This document shows, piece by piece, positions 1 through 9,121 of a stretch of DNA of 64,000 nt. Origin of the DNA: Flavobacterium sp. (GTDB lineage Bacteria > Bacteroidota > Bacteroidia > Flavobacteriales > Flavobacteriaceae); NCBI GenBank assembly GCA_020403245.1, contig JADBYA010000009.1, positions 186,001 through 250,000 of the forward strand, given 5' to 3'. A program made the translations under genes and the position numbers. Under the pieces are notes generated by a model. The model worked only from the letters and a program-made list of their open reading frames with translations, made no database searches and had not been told where the DNA came from. The first letter of the stretch is position 1, and the number at the start of each line of letters is the position of its first letter.

Positions 1-1
1 A

Positions 2-1357
2 ATGTTTGCCGATAAAATATTTGGTTTTCGCAAATCTGTTTTTTGGGGTGGAGTTCTAATGGCAATAGGAACATTTATTATGGCAATTCCTGGAGCATTT
101 TCATTTTATCTCGGAATTAGTATACTTATTGTAGGTAATGGTTTTTTTAAACCAAATATTTCAACAATGGTTGGTTCTTTGTATAAAGATGATGACCCTC
201 GAAGAGATGCGGGTTTTTCATTATTCTATTCGGGAATAAATATTGGAGCTTTGTTAAGCGGACTCACCATTGCTTACATAGGAACATCAGTTAGTTGGTC
301 TTTAGGATTTGCTCTTTCTGGAGTTTGTATGTTAATGGGTTTGGGATTGTTCATGAAAACTCAAAAGCATTTGGGGCCAATAGGACTTCCTCCATTTCCT
401 GAAAAATTATTTGAAAAATCAGCTTTCGGAATTTCTAATAATTTAGCTGTTTATCTAGGTTCTTTATTGTTTATTCCTTTTTTCTTTGTAATGGTTTATT
501 ATCCATTTGATATAGATTTTACATTTCTTTTCGGAAATTTAAAAGATGGGAATGGAATATTTTTGAAAGATAAAAATGGATATTTATTGCCTTATTTAGT
601 TCAATTCAGTGACTTGTTTATGATTACAATTGCAATTATTATTTTAATCTATTTAGGAATAGTTTTATCAAAAGTTAAAAAAGAAGAATTCGGGAAATTA
701 CTTGTAGCAATCATTTTGATATTATTTTCTGCATTATTTTGGTCATTTTTCGAACAAGGAGGAGGTTCATTAAATTTCTTTGCTAATGGAAACGTTAATA
801 ATTTAGGTTTAAATATGACTCAAGTTAATAATTCAATTAATGCCCTTTGGGTTGTAGCTTTAGCACCATTGATTGGCTTTTTATGGATTTATTTAAGTAA
901 AAAGAAATCAGAACCAAATACAATTGTAAAGTTTGGATTAGGATTTTTGATATTAGGATTAGGTTTTTTAGTGTTTTATTGGAGTAAATTTATTGCAACT
1001 CCTAATGGATTAACTCCTCTTTGGACATTCCTATTTGCCTATTTGGTTATAAGTGTTGGAGAATTATGCTTATCTCCAATTGGATTATCAATGATAACTA
1101 AATTATCTCCAAAAAGATTAACTGGGATGATGATGGGGACTTGGTTTTTAGCGAGTGCATATGGACAATATGGCGCAGGTTTAATTGGTGCTGCTTTAGC
1201 AAAAAGTGACACTATCGGAGAAAACTTAACTAATTCTCAAAAGCTTATTCAATACACAGATGGTTATCAAAGTATTGGATACATTGCAATTGGTGCTGGT
1301 TTTTTATTAATTCTAATATCACCACTATTAAAAAAATTAATGCAAGATGTAAAGTAG
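2..1357 (+). CDS. POT/PTR-family proton-coupled peptide transporter, 5' end cut by the window
   Basis: Inner-membrane major-facilitator protein that would import di- and tripeptides with protons. The 451 visible residues hold about ten hydrophobic segments and POT-type features, such as the GNGFFKPNISTMVG stretch near residue 46 and a FFEQGGGSLNFF stretch near residue 248. Family members are usually 500 residues or more and begin with a first helix pair that is missing here, so the first visible Met is probably internal and the gene begins before the window. The stop at 1357 is followed after 56 bp by a separate thioredoxin gene with its own promoter. The family call is firm; the substrate is inferred. 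Confidence 0.88.
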   Translation: MFADKIFGFRKSVFWGGVLMAIGTFIMAIPGAFSFYLGISILIVGNGFFKPNISTMVGSLYKDDDPRRDAGFSLFYSGINIGALLSGLTIAYIGTSVSWSLGFALSGVCMLMGLGLFMKTQKHLGPIGLPPFPEKLFEKSAFGISNNLAVYLGSLLFIPFFFVMVYYPFDIDFTFLFGNLKDGNGIFLKDKNGYLLPYLVQFSDLFMITIAIIILIYLGIVLSKVKKEEFGKLLVAIILILFSALFWSFFEQGGGSLNFFANGNVNNLGLNMTQVNNSINALWVVALAPLIGFLWIYLSKKKSEPNTIVKFGLGFLILGLGFLVFYWSKFIATPNGLTPLWTFLFAYLVISVGELCLSPIGLSMITKLSPKRLTGMMMGTWFLASAYGQYGAGLIGAALAKSDTIGENLTNSQKLIQYTDGYQSIGYIAIGAGFLLILISPLLKKLMQDVK

Positions 1358-1363
1358 CAGCTA

Positions 1364-1392
1364 TTGTTTGGTATTGTTTTTGATTATATTTG
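1364..1392 (+). promoter_or_regulatory. Bacteroidetes-type promoter for the thioredoxin-like gene
   Basis: TTG at 1364-1366 and TATATTTG at 1385-1392 are separated by 18 bp and match the Bacteroidetes pattern TTG/TAnnTTTG. The start codon at 1414 lies 21 bp past the -7 element, so the leader would be short. Called from sequence only. Confidence 0.6.
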
Positions 1393-1413
1393 TAAAAAAA
1401 AAATATAATAGTC

Positions 1414-1908
1414 ATGAAAAAATTAGCACTCACGTTATTCCTAGTTTTAGGGTCATTAACGATAAAAGCCCAAGGCTCGAGCCAAAGCGAACAGGCGAAG
1501 CAATTAACTTGGCAAACAGATATGAAGAAAGCGACAGAAATGTCTAAAAAGTCCAAAAAACCATTACTATTATTTTTTACAGGAAGCGACTGGTGTGGAT
1601 GGTGTATTCGTTTACAGAAAGAAGTATTGAAGACTCCCGAGTTTGCAAAATGGGCAAAACAAAATGTAGTCCTTGTTGAATTGGATTTCCCAAGACAAAC
1701 AACTCAAACACCAGAAATTAAAAAACAAAATATGGAATTGCAACAAGCTTTAGGAGTTAGAGGTTTTCCAACTGTATGGTTTGTTACTGCAACCAAAAAA
1801 GACGGTAAAGTAAACCTCGAACAATTAGGAAGCACTGGTTATGTTGCTGGTGGCCCAAGTGCTTGGTTGGCTGGTGCAGATGAAATTCTTAAAAATAAAA
1901 AATCATAA
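1414..1908 (+). CDS. Secreted thioredoxin-fold protein with a CGWC active site
   Basis: The protein has 164 residues and an N-terminal signal peptide (about residues 1-20, ending KAQG). The redox motif SDWCGWCIRLQKEV near residue 57 is a CxxC of the thioredoxin_7/DUF255-like group, and the cis-proline loop GVRGFPTVWF follows near residue 113. It probably works in the periplasm as a thiol-disulfide reductase or isomerase. It is transcribed alone from its own promoter and converges on comEC with a 10-bp gap. Family and location are well supported; the client proteins are unknown. Confidence 0.88.
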   Translation: MKKLALTLFLVLGSLTIKAQGSSQSEQAKQLTWQTDMKKATEMSKKSKKPLLLFFTGSDWCGWCIRLQKEVLKTPEFAKWAKQNVVLVELDFPRQTTQTPEIKKQNMELQQALGVRGFPTVWFVTATKKDGKVNLEQLGSTGYVAGGPSAWLAGADEILKNKKS

Positions 1909-1918
1909 CGATTTTAAT

Positions 1919-3949
1919 TTATAATTTATAAAATCCCTTTTCATTGGTATTGTGAAAAGGGATTTTTTCTTTTCTACAAGTAGCTTCCCACATTCGAGCG
2001 TAGCTTTTATAATTTGAACCATCAACAACAACCTGTTCAGGTTTCCATTTGCTTAAAAGTCTTTTTAAATTAAGTTTAGGAGAATTAGTGATAATCAAAA
2101 TATCAGGTTTAATTTTTTCAGAAAAAATACTAGAGCTGTCTATTATTAAAATCTTTTTGTTTTTAAAATAGAGTAGGTTACCTATGCTCTTTTTTGCTTT
2201 TATTTTGCAAAAATTTCCAACCAAATAAGATTGAATGGCTAAGTTGTCGTCAATAGTTTCCAATATACTATCATTACTCAATACGGTAACTAAGTCATTT
2301 TTCCTTTCGGTGATAATACTGTATTTTGTAGCATTGAAAACGATTAATTCATGAGCGTTTTCTGTTTTAAATTTGCTATAAATAAAGATCCATTGTAATA
2401 AAATGATACTGATTAATGTCAAAATTAGCGTTTTGAATTCTTTATTTTTAAACCAAAGAACACAGAAGATTATAACCAAATAGGAAGCAATGAGCATTTC
2501 CTTATTGAAAGAAATATTTTTGATAATAAAATCTTCAAAAGTAGCCACCCAATGAATAATAGAGTTCAAAAATTCAATCAAAAATTCCAAAGGTTTCACT
2601 ATAAATAAAGGAACCACTCCAAAAATTGCGATGATAATAGCTATTAACCCGACTATCATAATGATGCCTAGCATTGGCAGAACGATAATGTTGGTAACAA
2701 AGAACAAACCCGGGAATTGATGGAAATAATAAATACTCAATGGCATAGCACCAATTTGAGCTGCTGTAGAAACAGTGACTATGTCCCAAATGTATTGGGC
2801 AATTTTATTTTTCGGATGCCAAATATTTGATAGTAAAGGTTGTAACCAAAGGATAAAAAACAAGGCCAAATAGCTCAACTGAAATCCTACATCAAATAAA
2901 AAAGACGGTTTCCATAGTAATATCAAGAAAATTGAAACGAGTAGTGTGTGAAAGATGTTTACCGTTCTTCTGAGGTGAATTCCAATGGCAACAAAAGAAA
3001 ACATAGTAACAGAACGCACAACTGAAGCCGACAATCCAGCCAATATACCATAGGTCCAAAGAGAAATCAAAATGACGGCTAATTTCAGGATAGCATTCCT
3101 TTTAGAATTGGATAATGGTTTTAACAAAAAAGTAATAAACATCAATATAAAACCCACATGCAATCCAGAAACCGATAAAATATGAACTGCTCCAGCATAT
3201 TGGTAATCTTTCAAAATTTCAGGAGAAATATCTTGTTGTTGGCCCAATAATAGGGCAATCAAGATATTGAGTTCCTCTTTTTTGAAATTAGAGAGCGTTA
3301 AGTTTTCAATAATTTTTGTTCTGAAATTTGAAAATTGGGACCAAATAGTTTTCTGTTTTCCAATTATTTTTATTTGGGTTTCATTGGCATAAACCTGAGC
3401 ATAGATTTCTTGATTTTCTAGATATTTGCCATAATCAAATTGATTGGGATTGAAAGAACCTCTGTTTTTATATAGTTTCCCGATAACATTCAATTCAGCT
3501 CCAATTTTTATGCTGTCTATTTGATTTGGTTTTTTAATATTGAGAATTATCTTTCCAATACTTTGTTGTTTATCAACGCTTTTTATGGTAGCCGTATAGC
3601 GTGTGTTTTTTTTGGTTTTTTTTAATTTTTCATTGACGACCAAATTTATTAAATGGGGAGTTTCATAATCCTTCAGTTGATTGGTGTAATGAAGTGCTCT
3701 ATACGTTTCTCTATGAATTACAGAGGTTGAAATTCCGAGTAAAAATGATGATAGTAATGCTGAAACGCCAAAAATAATTTTGAAATCATCTTTTTTTCTA
3801 CTCATGAAATGAAAGAAAAGCAATAAGAGTAAACAAAGAAAAAGTCCACCAAAGATATAATTAGGGTGTGGTTTAAAAAATGGAAAACTTACTATTCCAA
3901 GAATGAAAGCAATAGATATTCTTGCCAGAGGAAATTGTAAGATTTTCAT
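1919..3949 (-). CDS. comEC: ComEC/Rec2-family DNA-uptake channel
   Basis: Polytopic inner-membrane protein of 676 residues. It carries an N-terminal DUF4131-like region with membrane segments and an OB-like soluble part (residues about 90-220), then the competence domain with the characteristic ILSVSGLHVG motif near residue 258. In other bacteria ComEC conducts single-stranded DNA into the cytoplasm during transformation. The C-terminal soluble part is short (about residues 525-676) and shows no HxHxDH metal-binding motif of the beta-lactamase-like nuclease domain seen in longer ComEC proteins. It stands upstream of no other competence gene here. Family call is firm; whether this organism is transformable is not shown. 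Confidence 0.88.
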   Translation of the reverse strand: MKILQFPLARISIAFILGIVSFPFFKPHPNYIFGGLFLCLLLLLFFHFMSRKKDDFKIIFGVSALLSSFLLGISTSVIHRETYRALHYTNQLKDYETPHLINLVVNEKLKKTKKNTRYTATIKSVDKQQSIGKIILNIKKPNQIDSIKIGAELNVIGKLYKNRGSFNPNQFDYGKYLENQEIYAQVYANETQIKIIGKQKTIWSQFSNFRTKIIENLTLSNFKKEELNILIALLLGQQQDISPEILKDYQYAGAVHILSVSGLHVGFILMFITFLLKPLSNSKRNAILKLAVILISLWTYGILAGLSASVVRSVTMFSFVAIGIHLRRTVNIFHTLLVSIFLILLWKPSFLFDVGFQLSYLALFFILWLQPLLSNIWHPKNKIAQYIWDIVTVSTAAQIGAMPLSIYYFHQFPGLFFVTNIIVLPMLGIIMIVGLIAIIIAIFGVVPLFIVKPLEFLIEFLNSIIHWVATFEDFIIKNISFNKEMLIASYLVIIFCVLWFKNKEFKTLILTLISIILLQWIFIYSKFKTENAHELIVFNATKYSIITERKNDLVTVLSNDSILETIDDNLAIQSYLVGNFCKIKAKKSIGNLLYFKNKKILIIDSSSIFSEKIKPDILIITNSPKLNLKRLLSKWKPEQVVVDGSNYKSYARMWEATCRKEKIPFHNTNEKGFYKL
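1930..1968. terminator. Bidirectional terminator inside the 3' end of comEC
   Basis: A 12-bp stem (AAATCCCTTTTC at 1931-1942 with GAAAAGGGATTT at 1954-1965) has an 11-nt loop and is followed by T-rich sequence on the plus strand. It would end the thioredoxin transcript but lies within the last codons of the convergent comEC. Confidence 0.7.
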
Positions 3950-3990
3950 GCAATAAAATTACATAAAAATATTTTAATTAAGCAAGAAAA

Positions 3991-4608
3991 TTATTCAAGA
4001 ACTCGATTAATTTGCGCAAAAGTTCTTTGATAATATGGTTCTTTTATGGAAGAAATGACAACACCACTTTGTGTTGAAGAATGTATAAATTTGATTTCAT
4101 CCTCAATTACTTCTACAACTATCCCAACATGGTTAATTCTTTTTTGACCTCTATTGATAAAGAAAATTAAGTCACCTTTTTTGGCGCTTTGCGGGTCAAT
4201 TTTTATGCCAACTTCGGCCATTTCATGAGAAGAACGTGGCAATGTTAAATCAAATTTGATAAAAGTAGCATATACTAATCCAGAACAATCAAAACCATTT
4301 TTTGAAGTTCCTCCAGCACGATAAGTAACACCTAAATTATCCGAAGCAACATGTATTAATTGTTTAATAAGATAATTGTCATTTTCTTCATCAATAACAA
4401 TATCATTTTCATTTTTATTGTTAAGGATTGTTTTCTTTTTGGGGTCAGTTTTTTTAGAATCTGAAGAAGTAACTTTTACTGTATCTATTACTAATAAATC
4501 ATGAAAATCATTTTTTTTATTTAAAATAGATTTATTCAAACTGTTTGATGCAAATGAATTGCTCAAGCAAACAATCGAAAAAAGAGCTATTTTAATTATG
4601 TTTTTCAT
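3991..4608 (-). CDS. Secreted NlpC/P60 (C40) peptidoglycan endopeptidase
   Basis: The 205-residue protein has a signal peptide (about 1-20), a Lys/Asp/Asn-rich linker (about 40-78) and a C-terminal NlpC/P60 domain. The catalytic Cys108 lies in GFDCSGLVYATF, His160 in INHVGIVVE, and a second polar His176 in FIHSS. Such enzymes cut the gamma-D-Glu to diamino-acid bond of peptide stems in the cell wall. The gene lies between lpxB and comEC on the same strand with gaps of about 40-50 bp, so the three may share transcripts. Enzyme family is clear; the exact bond cut is inferred. Confidence 0.9.
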   Translation of the reverse strand: MKNIIKIALFSIVCLSNSFASNSLNKSILNKKNDFHDLLVIDTVKVTSSDSKKTDPKKKTILNNKNENDIVIDEENDNYLIKQLIHVASDNLGVTYRAGGTSKNGFDCSGLVYATFIKFDLTLPRSSHEMAEVGIKIDPQSAKKGDLIFFINRGQKRINHVGIVVEVIEDEIKFIHSSTQSGVVISSIKEPYYQRTFAQINRVLE

Positions 4609-4656
4609 TCAAAAAATTTAGAATTTCAAAGATAGTATTTTTAAAACTAAAACCAA

Positions 4657-5769
4657 TTATTTCAAATCTTTTAAGATTAATTTAGCAGTTTTTTCACTAG
4701 CTCCGATGCCACCAAGTTTTGATTCTAACACTTCATATTTTGCTAACAATGAGTTTCTGTAAGTAGAGTCTAATAGTTTAGAAAGTTCTTTTATTAAGTT
4801 CTCAGAATTACATTTTTCTTGTATCAATTCTGTAACTACTTCTTCGTTCATTATTAAATTAACTAACGAAATATATTTTAATGTAATAATTCGTTTGGCA
4901 ATTTGATAGGAAGCCCAACTTCCTTTATAGCAAACCACTTCGGGCACTTTAAACAATGCGGTTTCAAGGGTTGCTGTACCAGATGTTACTAATGCTGCTG
5001 TAGCTATGCTCAATAAATCATATGTTTTATTAGAAACAAATTTAACATTTTTATTACTCAAAAATTTCTCGTAAAAATGATAGTCTTGGCTTGGAGCACC
5101 CGCAATTACAAATTGATACGCTGGAAAATCACTAACAATGCTAAGCATAACACTGAGCATTTTTGAAATTTCTTGTTTTCTACTTCCAGGAAGGATGGCT
5201 ATAATTGGCTTTTCATCTAAATTATTGGTTTTTCTAAAGGAGTCCTCATCTGTTTTTTCACGGTTGTGAATGGCGTCTATTAGCGGATGACCCACAAAAT
5301 CAACAGGAAAATGATGTTTTACTTCAAAAAAATCTTTTTCAAATGGAAGTATCACATATAGTTTATCAAAGTCTCTTTTTACGGCTTTAATACGATTTTC
5401 TTTCCAAGCCCAAATTTGTGGAGCGATATAGTAATGCGTTTTTATTCCTCTTAATTTTGCCCATTTAGCAATGCGCATATTAAATCCAGGATAATCAATA
5501 AAAATAATTACGTCAGGACAGAATTTCAGTATATCATTTTTGCAAAAGCTAATATTATCAAGAATGGTTTTCAGATTCATTACCACTTCTGCAAAACCCA
5601 TAAAAGCTAATTCACGATAATGTTTCACCAAAGTTCCTCCAACATTTTGCATCAAATCGCCACCCCAAAATCGGATGTTCGCATTAGAATCTTCCTTATA
5701 AAGAGCTTTCATCAAATTGGAACCGTGCAAATCACCTGAAGCTTCACCAGCAATTATATAATATTTCAT
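4657..5769 (-). CDS. lpxB: Lipid-A-disaccharide synthase
   Basis: The GT19 glycosyltransferase joins UDP-2,3-diacylglucosamine and lipid X to give the tetraacyl disaccharide of lipid A at the inner face of the inner membrane. The 370 residues begin with the signature YIIAGEASGDLHGS and contain the family stretch AILPGSRKQEI near residue 192 and SGTATLETALF near residue 262. The length is normal for the family. It follows surE on the same strand after a 121-bp gap that holds two copies of a short repeat, so it may be cotranscribed with surE or have its own start. Confidence 0.95.
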   Translation of the reverse strand: MKYYIIAGEASGDLHGSNLMKALYKEDSNANIRFWGGDLMQNVGGTLVKHYRELAFMGFAEVVMNLKTILDNISFCKNDILKFCPDVIIFIDYPGFNMRIAKWAKLRGIKTHYYIAPQIWAWKENRIKAVKRDFDKLYVILPFEKDFFEVKHHFPVDFVGHPLIDAIHNREKTDEDSFRKTNNLDEKPIIAILPGSRKQEISKMLSVMLSIVSDFPAYQFVIAGAPSQDYHFYEKFLSNKNVKFVSNKTYDLLSIATAALVTSGTATLETALFKVPEVVCYKGSWASYQIAKRIITLKYISLVNLIMNEEVVTELIQEKCNSENLIKELSKLLDSTYRNSLLAKYEVLESKLGGIGASEKTAKLILKDLK

Positions 5770-5805
5770 TTTACGTATGTTTATTTGATATTAGTGTAAA
5801 ATGCA

Positions 5806-5881
5806 GTCGCTAATGCTCGTGTCATTTTTTGCTTGTTTTATATTTTTTGGTAAAAAATAATGTCGCTAACGCTCGTGTCAT
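5806..5881. repeat. Two copies of a 20-bp dispersed repeat between surE and lpxB
   Basis: GTCGCTAATGCTCGTGTCAT (5806-5825) and GTCGCTAACGCTCGTGTCAT (5862-5881) differ at one base and are spaced 56 bp apart start to start. A third, inverted and slightly diverged copy lies at 39332-39350. No coding role is visible. Confidence 0.8.
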
Positions 5882-5890
5882 AGTTTTAAT

Positions 5891-6661
5891 TTATAAATCC
5901 CAAGTATTTAGTTGAGCAATTGCATGGTGAGCCGTTAAATCAAATTGAACTGGAACAATGGAGATATATCCGTTTGCCAATGCCCATTCATCGGTATCTT
6001 CACCTTTATCTTGATTGACAAATTCTCCTGTTAACCAATAATAATCTTTGCCATAAGGGGTTTGTCTTTTATCAAATTTTTCCATCCAAATGGCTTTGGC
6101 TTGACGGCAAATTTTTATTCCTTTTATTTCATTTTGTTTTAGTTTTGGGAAATTAACATTCAAAACGGTGCCTTCCGATAGTTTTTTTTCTAAAACTTCT
6201 AAAGCAATTTTTTTAATAAATGGTTTTAAAGTTTCAAAATCAGCATTCCAAGCATAATCCAATAAAGAGAAACCAATAGCAGGAATCCCTTCAATACCTG
6301 CTTCTACAGCGGCACTCATAGTTCCTGAATAAATTACATTTATCGAAGAATTGGAACCGTGATTAACACCTGACACACATAAATCGGGTTTCTTTTTCAA
6401 AATCTCATTGACTGCCAATTTCACACAGTCTACTGGAGTACCAGAACAAGCATATTCGGTAATAGTTGCATTTTCCAATGAGACTTTATTTAGATACAAA
6501 GTGCTATTGATGGTGATTGCATGACCCATTGCACTTTGAGGACTATCGGGAGCAACAACAATAACATCACCTATTTCTGCCATGACGGCAATTAAAGTAC
6601 GAATTCCTGGAGCATTTATCCCGTCATCATTGGTCACTAAAATGGTTGGTTTGGAAATCAT
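5891..6661 (-). CDS. surE: 5'/3'-nucleotidase SurE
   Basis: Metal-dependent nucleoside monophosphatase of the stationary-phase survival family, acting in the cytoplasm. The 256 residues open with the diagnostic ILVTNDDGINAPGIRTL, whose two Asp bind the metal, and continue with the conserved SPQSAMGHAIT segment and SGVNHGSN near residue 98. Length is usual. It heads a minus-strand run surE-lpxB-NlpC/P60-comEC. The start at 6661 places the conserved NDD motif at the expected N-terminal position. Confidence 0.95.
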   Translation of the reverse strand: MISKPTILVTNDDGINAPGIRTLIAVMAEIGDVIVVAPDSPQSAMGHAITINSTLYLNKVSLENATITEYACSGTPVDCVKLAVNEILKKKPDLCVSGVNHGSNSSINVIYSGTMSAAVEAGIEGIPAIGFSLLDYAWNADFETLKPFIKKIALEVLEKKLSEGTVLNVNFPKLKQNEIKGIKICRQAKAIWMEKFDKRQTPYGKDYYWLTGEFVNQDKGEDTDEWALANGYISIVPVQFDLTAHHAIAQLNTWDL

Positions 6662-6761
6662 TTTTATTTTTTAAAATAATAACATTATAGCACAGTTTTT
6701 GTATTTCATTACCGATTGTAAAATTAACTTTTTTTAAGGTTTTATACAGCTACATTTTTTA

Positions 6762-6769
6762 TAACTTTG
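6762..6769 (+). promoter_or_regulatory. Likely promoter element upstream of prc
   Basis: TAACTTTG fits the TAnnTTTG -7 consensus and lies 106 bp before the prc start; no clear TTG partner is seen about 20 bp upstream. A second T-rich stretch at 6840-6852 could be an alternative. The 213-bp gap between the divergent surE and prc genes holds nothing else recognisable. Confidence 0.4.
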
Positions 6770-6874
6770 AAAAATTAGGTTTTTGCAATACAATATGCAT
6801 TCCATTGTTAACTAAAATAACTTCGGTGTAAAATCATTGCTATATTTTTTTGTTTATTTTTAGACCAATAATTA

Positions 6875-9052
6875 ATGAATAATGTAATTCAATTTATGAA
6901 AAGAAATTATAAAATACTACTGGTAATTATTACTTTATCAGTGGCCTTGTGGAGTTTTATTCCAAAAGAAAAAGCATCTGATCCTGAGAAAGATAAATTG
7001 CTAATAGAACTTTTAGCATTTGTTATTGAAAAAGGTCATTATAATCCCGCGGCTATTGATGATGCTTTTTCAAAAGGAGTTTATAAAGATTATTTAAATG
7101 CATTAGATCCTTCAAAACGTTTCTTTTTACAATCTGACATTGATGAGTTTGCTCAATATGAAACAAATATTGATGATTTTATCAGGGAAAAAGATTTAAC
7201 TTTTTTTGATTTGACATACGCTCGCTTAATGAAACGAATGGATGAAAGCAAAAGCTATTATAAAGAGGCATTATCTAATCCTTTTGATTATAATAAAGAC
7301 GAAAGTTTCAATACTGATTATGAAATTATGCCTTATTCAAAAAATGTAAAAGAGTTAAAAGAAAGATGGCGTTTGCAATTGAAATTATCGGCTTTATCTT
7401 CATTAGTTGAGAAGCAAAAACTGGAAGAGGATAAGCTTAAAAATAAAGAGGCAAATAAAAAATCAGAGCCCAAAACATTTCAACAATTAGAAAAAGAAAC
7501 AAGAGAAAGTACTTTAAATTCATTGGAAGACAATTTCAATTTTATTGCTGATTTAAATAGAGAAGATTGGTTTTCAGTTTATGTAAATGCTATTGCATCT
7601 CGTTTTGATCCTCACACTTCCTATATGGCACCAAATGAAAAAGATCGATTTGATGTAAGTATGAGTGGAAAATTGGAAGGTATTGGTGCAAGATTACAAA
7701 AGAAAGGGGATTTTACAGAAATATCAGAATTAATTTCTGGCGGTCCAGCTTGGAGAGGAAAACAATTAGAATCGGGTGATATGGTTCTAAAAGTTGCTCA
7801 GGGTGATGCGGAACCTGTTGATGTAGTGGGAATGCGATTGGATGATGTTGTTAAAAAGATTAAAGGCCCAAAAGGGACAGAAGTTCGTTTGACAGTCAAG
7901 AAAACAGATGGCACGATAAAAGTGATTACTATTATTAGAGACGAAGTAGAAATTGAAGAAACGTATGTTAAATCGAGTATTGTTGAAAAAGATGGATTTA
8001 AATATGGCGTGATTTATTTGCCTAAGTTTTATATCAATTTTGAAGATATAAACAGTCGTGATGCTGGAAAAGATGTGGCTATAGAGGTGGAAAGATTGAA
8101 AAATGAAGGTGTTCAAGGAATTGTGATGGACGTAAGAGATAATGGTGGTGGCTCATTGAAAACGGTTGTTGATATTGCTGGTTTGTTTATTGAGCAAGGA
8201 CCAATTGTTCAAATTAAATCGGCAGCAGGAAAAAAAGAAGTGCTCTATGATAGAGACATAAAAGTGCAGTGGGATGGACCACTTGTAGTCATGATCAATG
8301 AATTTTCAGCTTCTGCTTCAGAGATTTTAGCAGCAGCTATTCAAGATTACAAACGCGGAGTCATTATTGGTAGTAAACAATCCTATGGAAAAGGAACAGT
8401 ACAAAATGTGATTGATTTGAATCAGTTTGTTCGCGGTAGTACCTACGGAGATTTGGGAGCGTTAAAAACTACTACTCAAAAATTTTATAGAATAAATGGT
8501 GGATCAACTCAGTTAGAAGGAGTAAAGAGTGATATTGCTATTCCAGACAAATATTCTTATTTAAAAATGGGCGAACGTGATATTGATAATGCCATGCCCT
8601 GGGATAAGATTGATCCAGCCGATTTTAAAATCTGGGATAAACAAAATAATTTTGATTTAGCCATAGCCGAAAGTAAAACAAGAATAAGAAATAATGAACA
8701 AATGAAGTTGATTGATGAAAATGCTAAATGGTTGGATGCAAGAAATAAAGAAAATGTTTATAGTTTGAATATTGATAAATTTAAAGCAGAGCAGAAATCA
8801 CTCGAGGAGAAAAACAAAAAATATAAATCAATAGTTGATTATAAAAATGCTTTCGAATTTAAATCGCTTCCCTATGAAGTTGAAAGTATGAATAATGATG
8901 CCGTGCTAAAAGAGAAAAGAGATAGATGGCATGAAAGTTTGTCCAAGGATATTTATATTGAAGAAGCTATTCACATTCTAAATGACTTACAATCCGAAAA
9001 TAAAAAAGGACTATCCTCAAAAGTAAAAAAGGAAAAATTAGTAAAATCGTAA
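6875..9052 (+). CDS. prc: Carboxy-terminal (tail-specific) protease, S41 family
   Basis: Periplasmic, membrane-anchored serine protease of 725 residues, comparable to Prc/Tsp of E. coli. It starts with one hydrophobic anchor (about 14-30), has an N-terminal helical TSP domain, a PDZ domain (about 260-345) and the S41 catalytic domain with NEFSASASEIL (serine near 480) and the lysine general base in SYGKGTVQ (Lys506). A C-terminal DUF3340-like helical region follows. Its role would be to degrade or process periplasmic proteins. A second in-frame Met at codon 8 is possible. Single gene, ended by a strong hairpin. Confidence 0.93.
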   Translation: MNNVIQFMKRNYKILLVIITLSVALWSFIPKEKASDPEKDKLLIELLAFVIEKGHYNPAAIDDAFSKGVYKDYLNALDPSKRFFLQSDIDEFAQYETNIDDFIREKDLTFFDLTYARLMKRMDESKSYYKEALSNPFDYNKDESFNTDYEIMPYSKNVKELKERWRLQLKLSALSSLVEKQKLEEDKLKNKEANKKSEPKTFQQLEKETRESTLNSLEDNFNFIADLNREDWFSVYVNAIASRFDPHTSYMAPNEKDRFDVSMSGKLEGIGARLQKKGDFTEISELISGGPAWRGKQLESGDMVLKVAQGDAEPVDVVGMRLDDVVKKIKGPKGTEVRLTVKKTDGTIKVITIIRDEVEIEETYVKSSIVEKDGFKYGVIYLPKFYINFEDINSRDAGKDVAIEVERLKNEGVQGIVMDVRDNGGGSLKTVVDIAGLFIEQGPIVQIKSAAGKKEVLYDRDIKVQWDGPLVVMINEFSASASEILAAAIQDYKRGVIIGSKQSYGKGTVQNVIDLNQFVRGSTYGDLGALKTTTQKFYRINGGSTQLEGVKSDIAIPDKYSYLKMGERDIDNAMPWDKIDPADFKIWDKQNNFDLAIAESKTRIRNNEQMKLIDENAKWLDARNKENVYSLNIDKFKAEQKSLEEKNKKYKSIVDYKNAFEFKSLPYEVESMNNDAVLKEKRDRWHESLSKDIYIEEAIHILNDLQSENKKGLSSKVKKEKLVKS

Positions 9053-9070
9053 TCGGTTTCAATCTATGAT

Positions 9071-9112
9071 AAAAATGCCCTAAGTAAATAAATAGACTTA
9101 GGGCATTTTTTT
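9071..9112. terminator. Terminator between convergent prc and rodA
   Basis: AAAAATGCCCTAAGT (9071-9085) pairs with ACTTAGGGCATTTTT (9096-9110) around a 10-nt loop and runs into T residues. The flanking A and T tracts make it usable from both strands. Confidence 0.85.
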
Positions 9113-9121
9113 GATGATTTT

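Noticed and set aside
5806..5881. CRISPR-like direct repeats
   Set aside because: Only two units, no series of equal spacers and no cas genes in the window.
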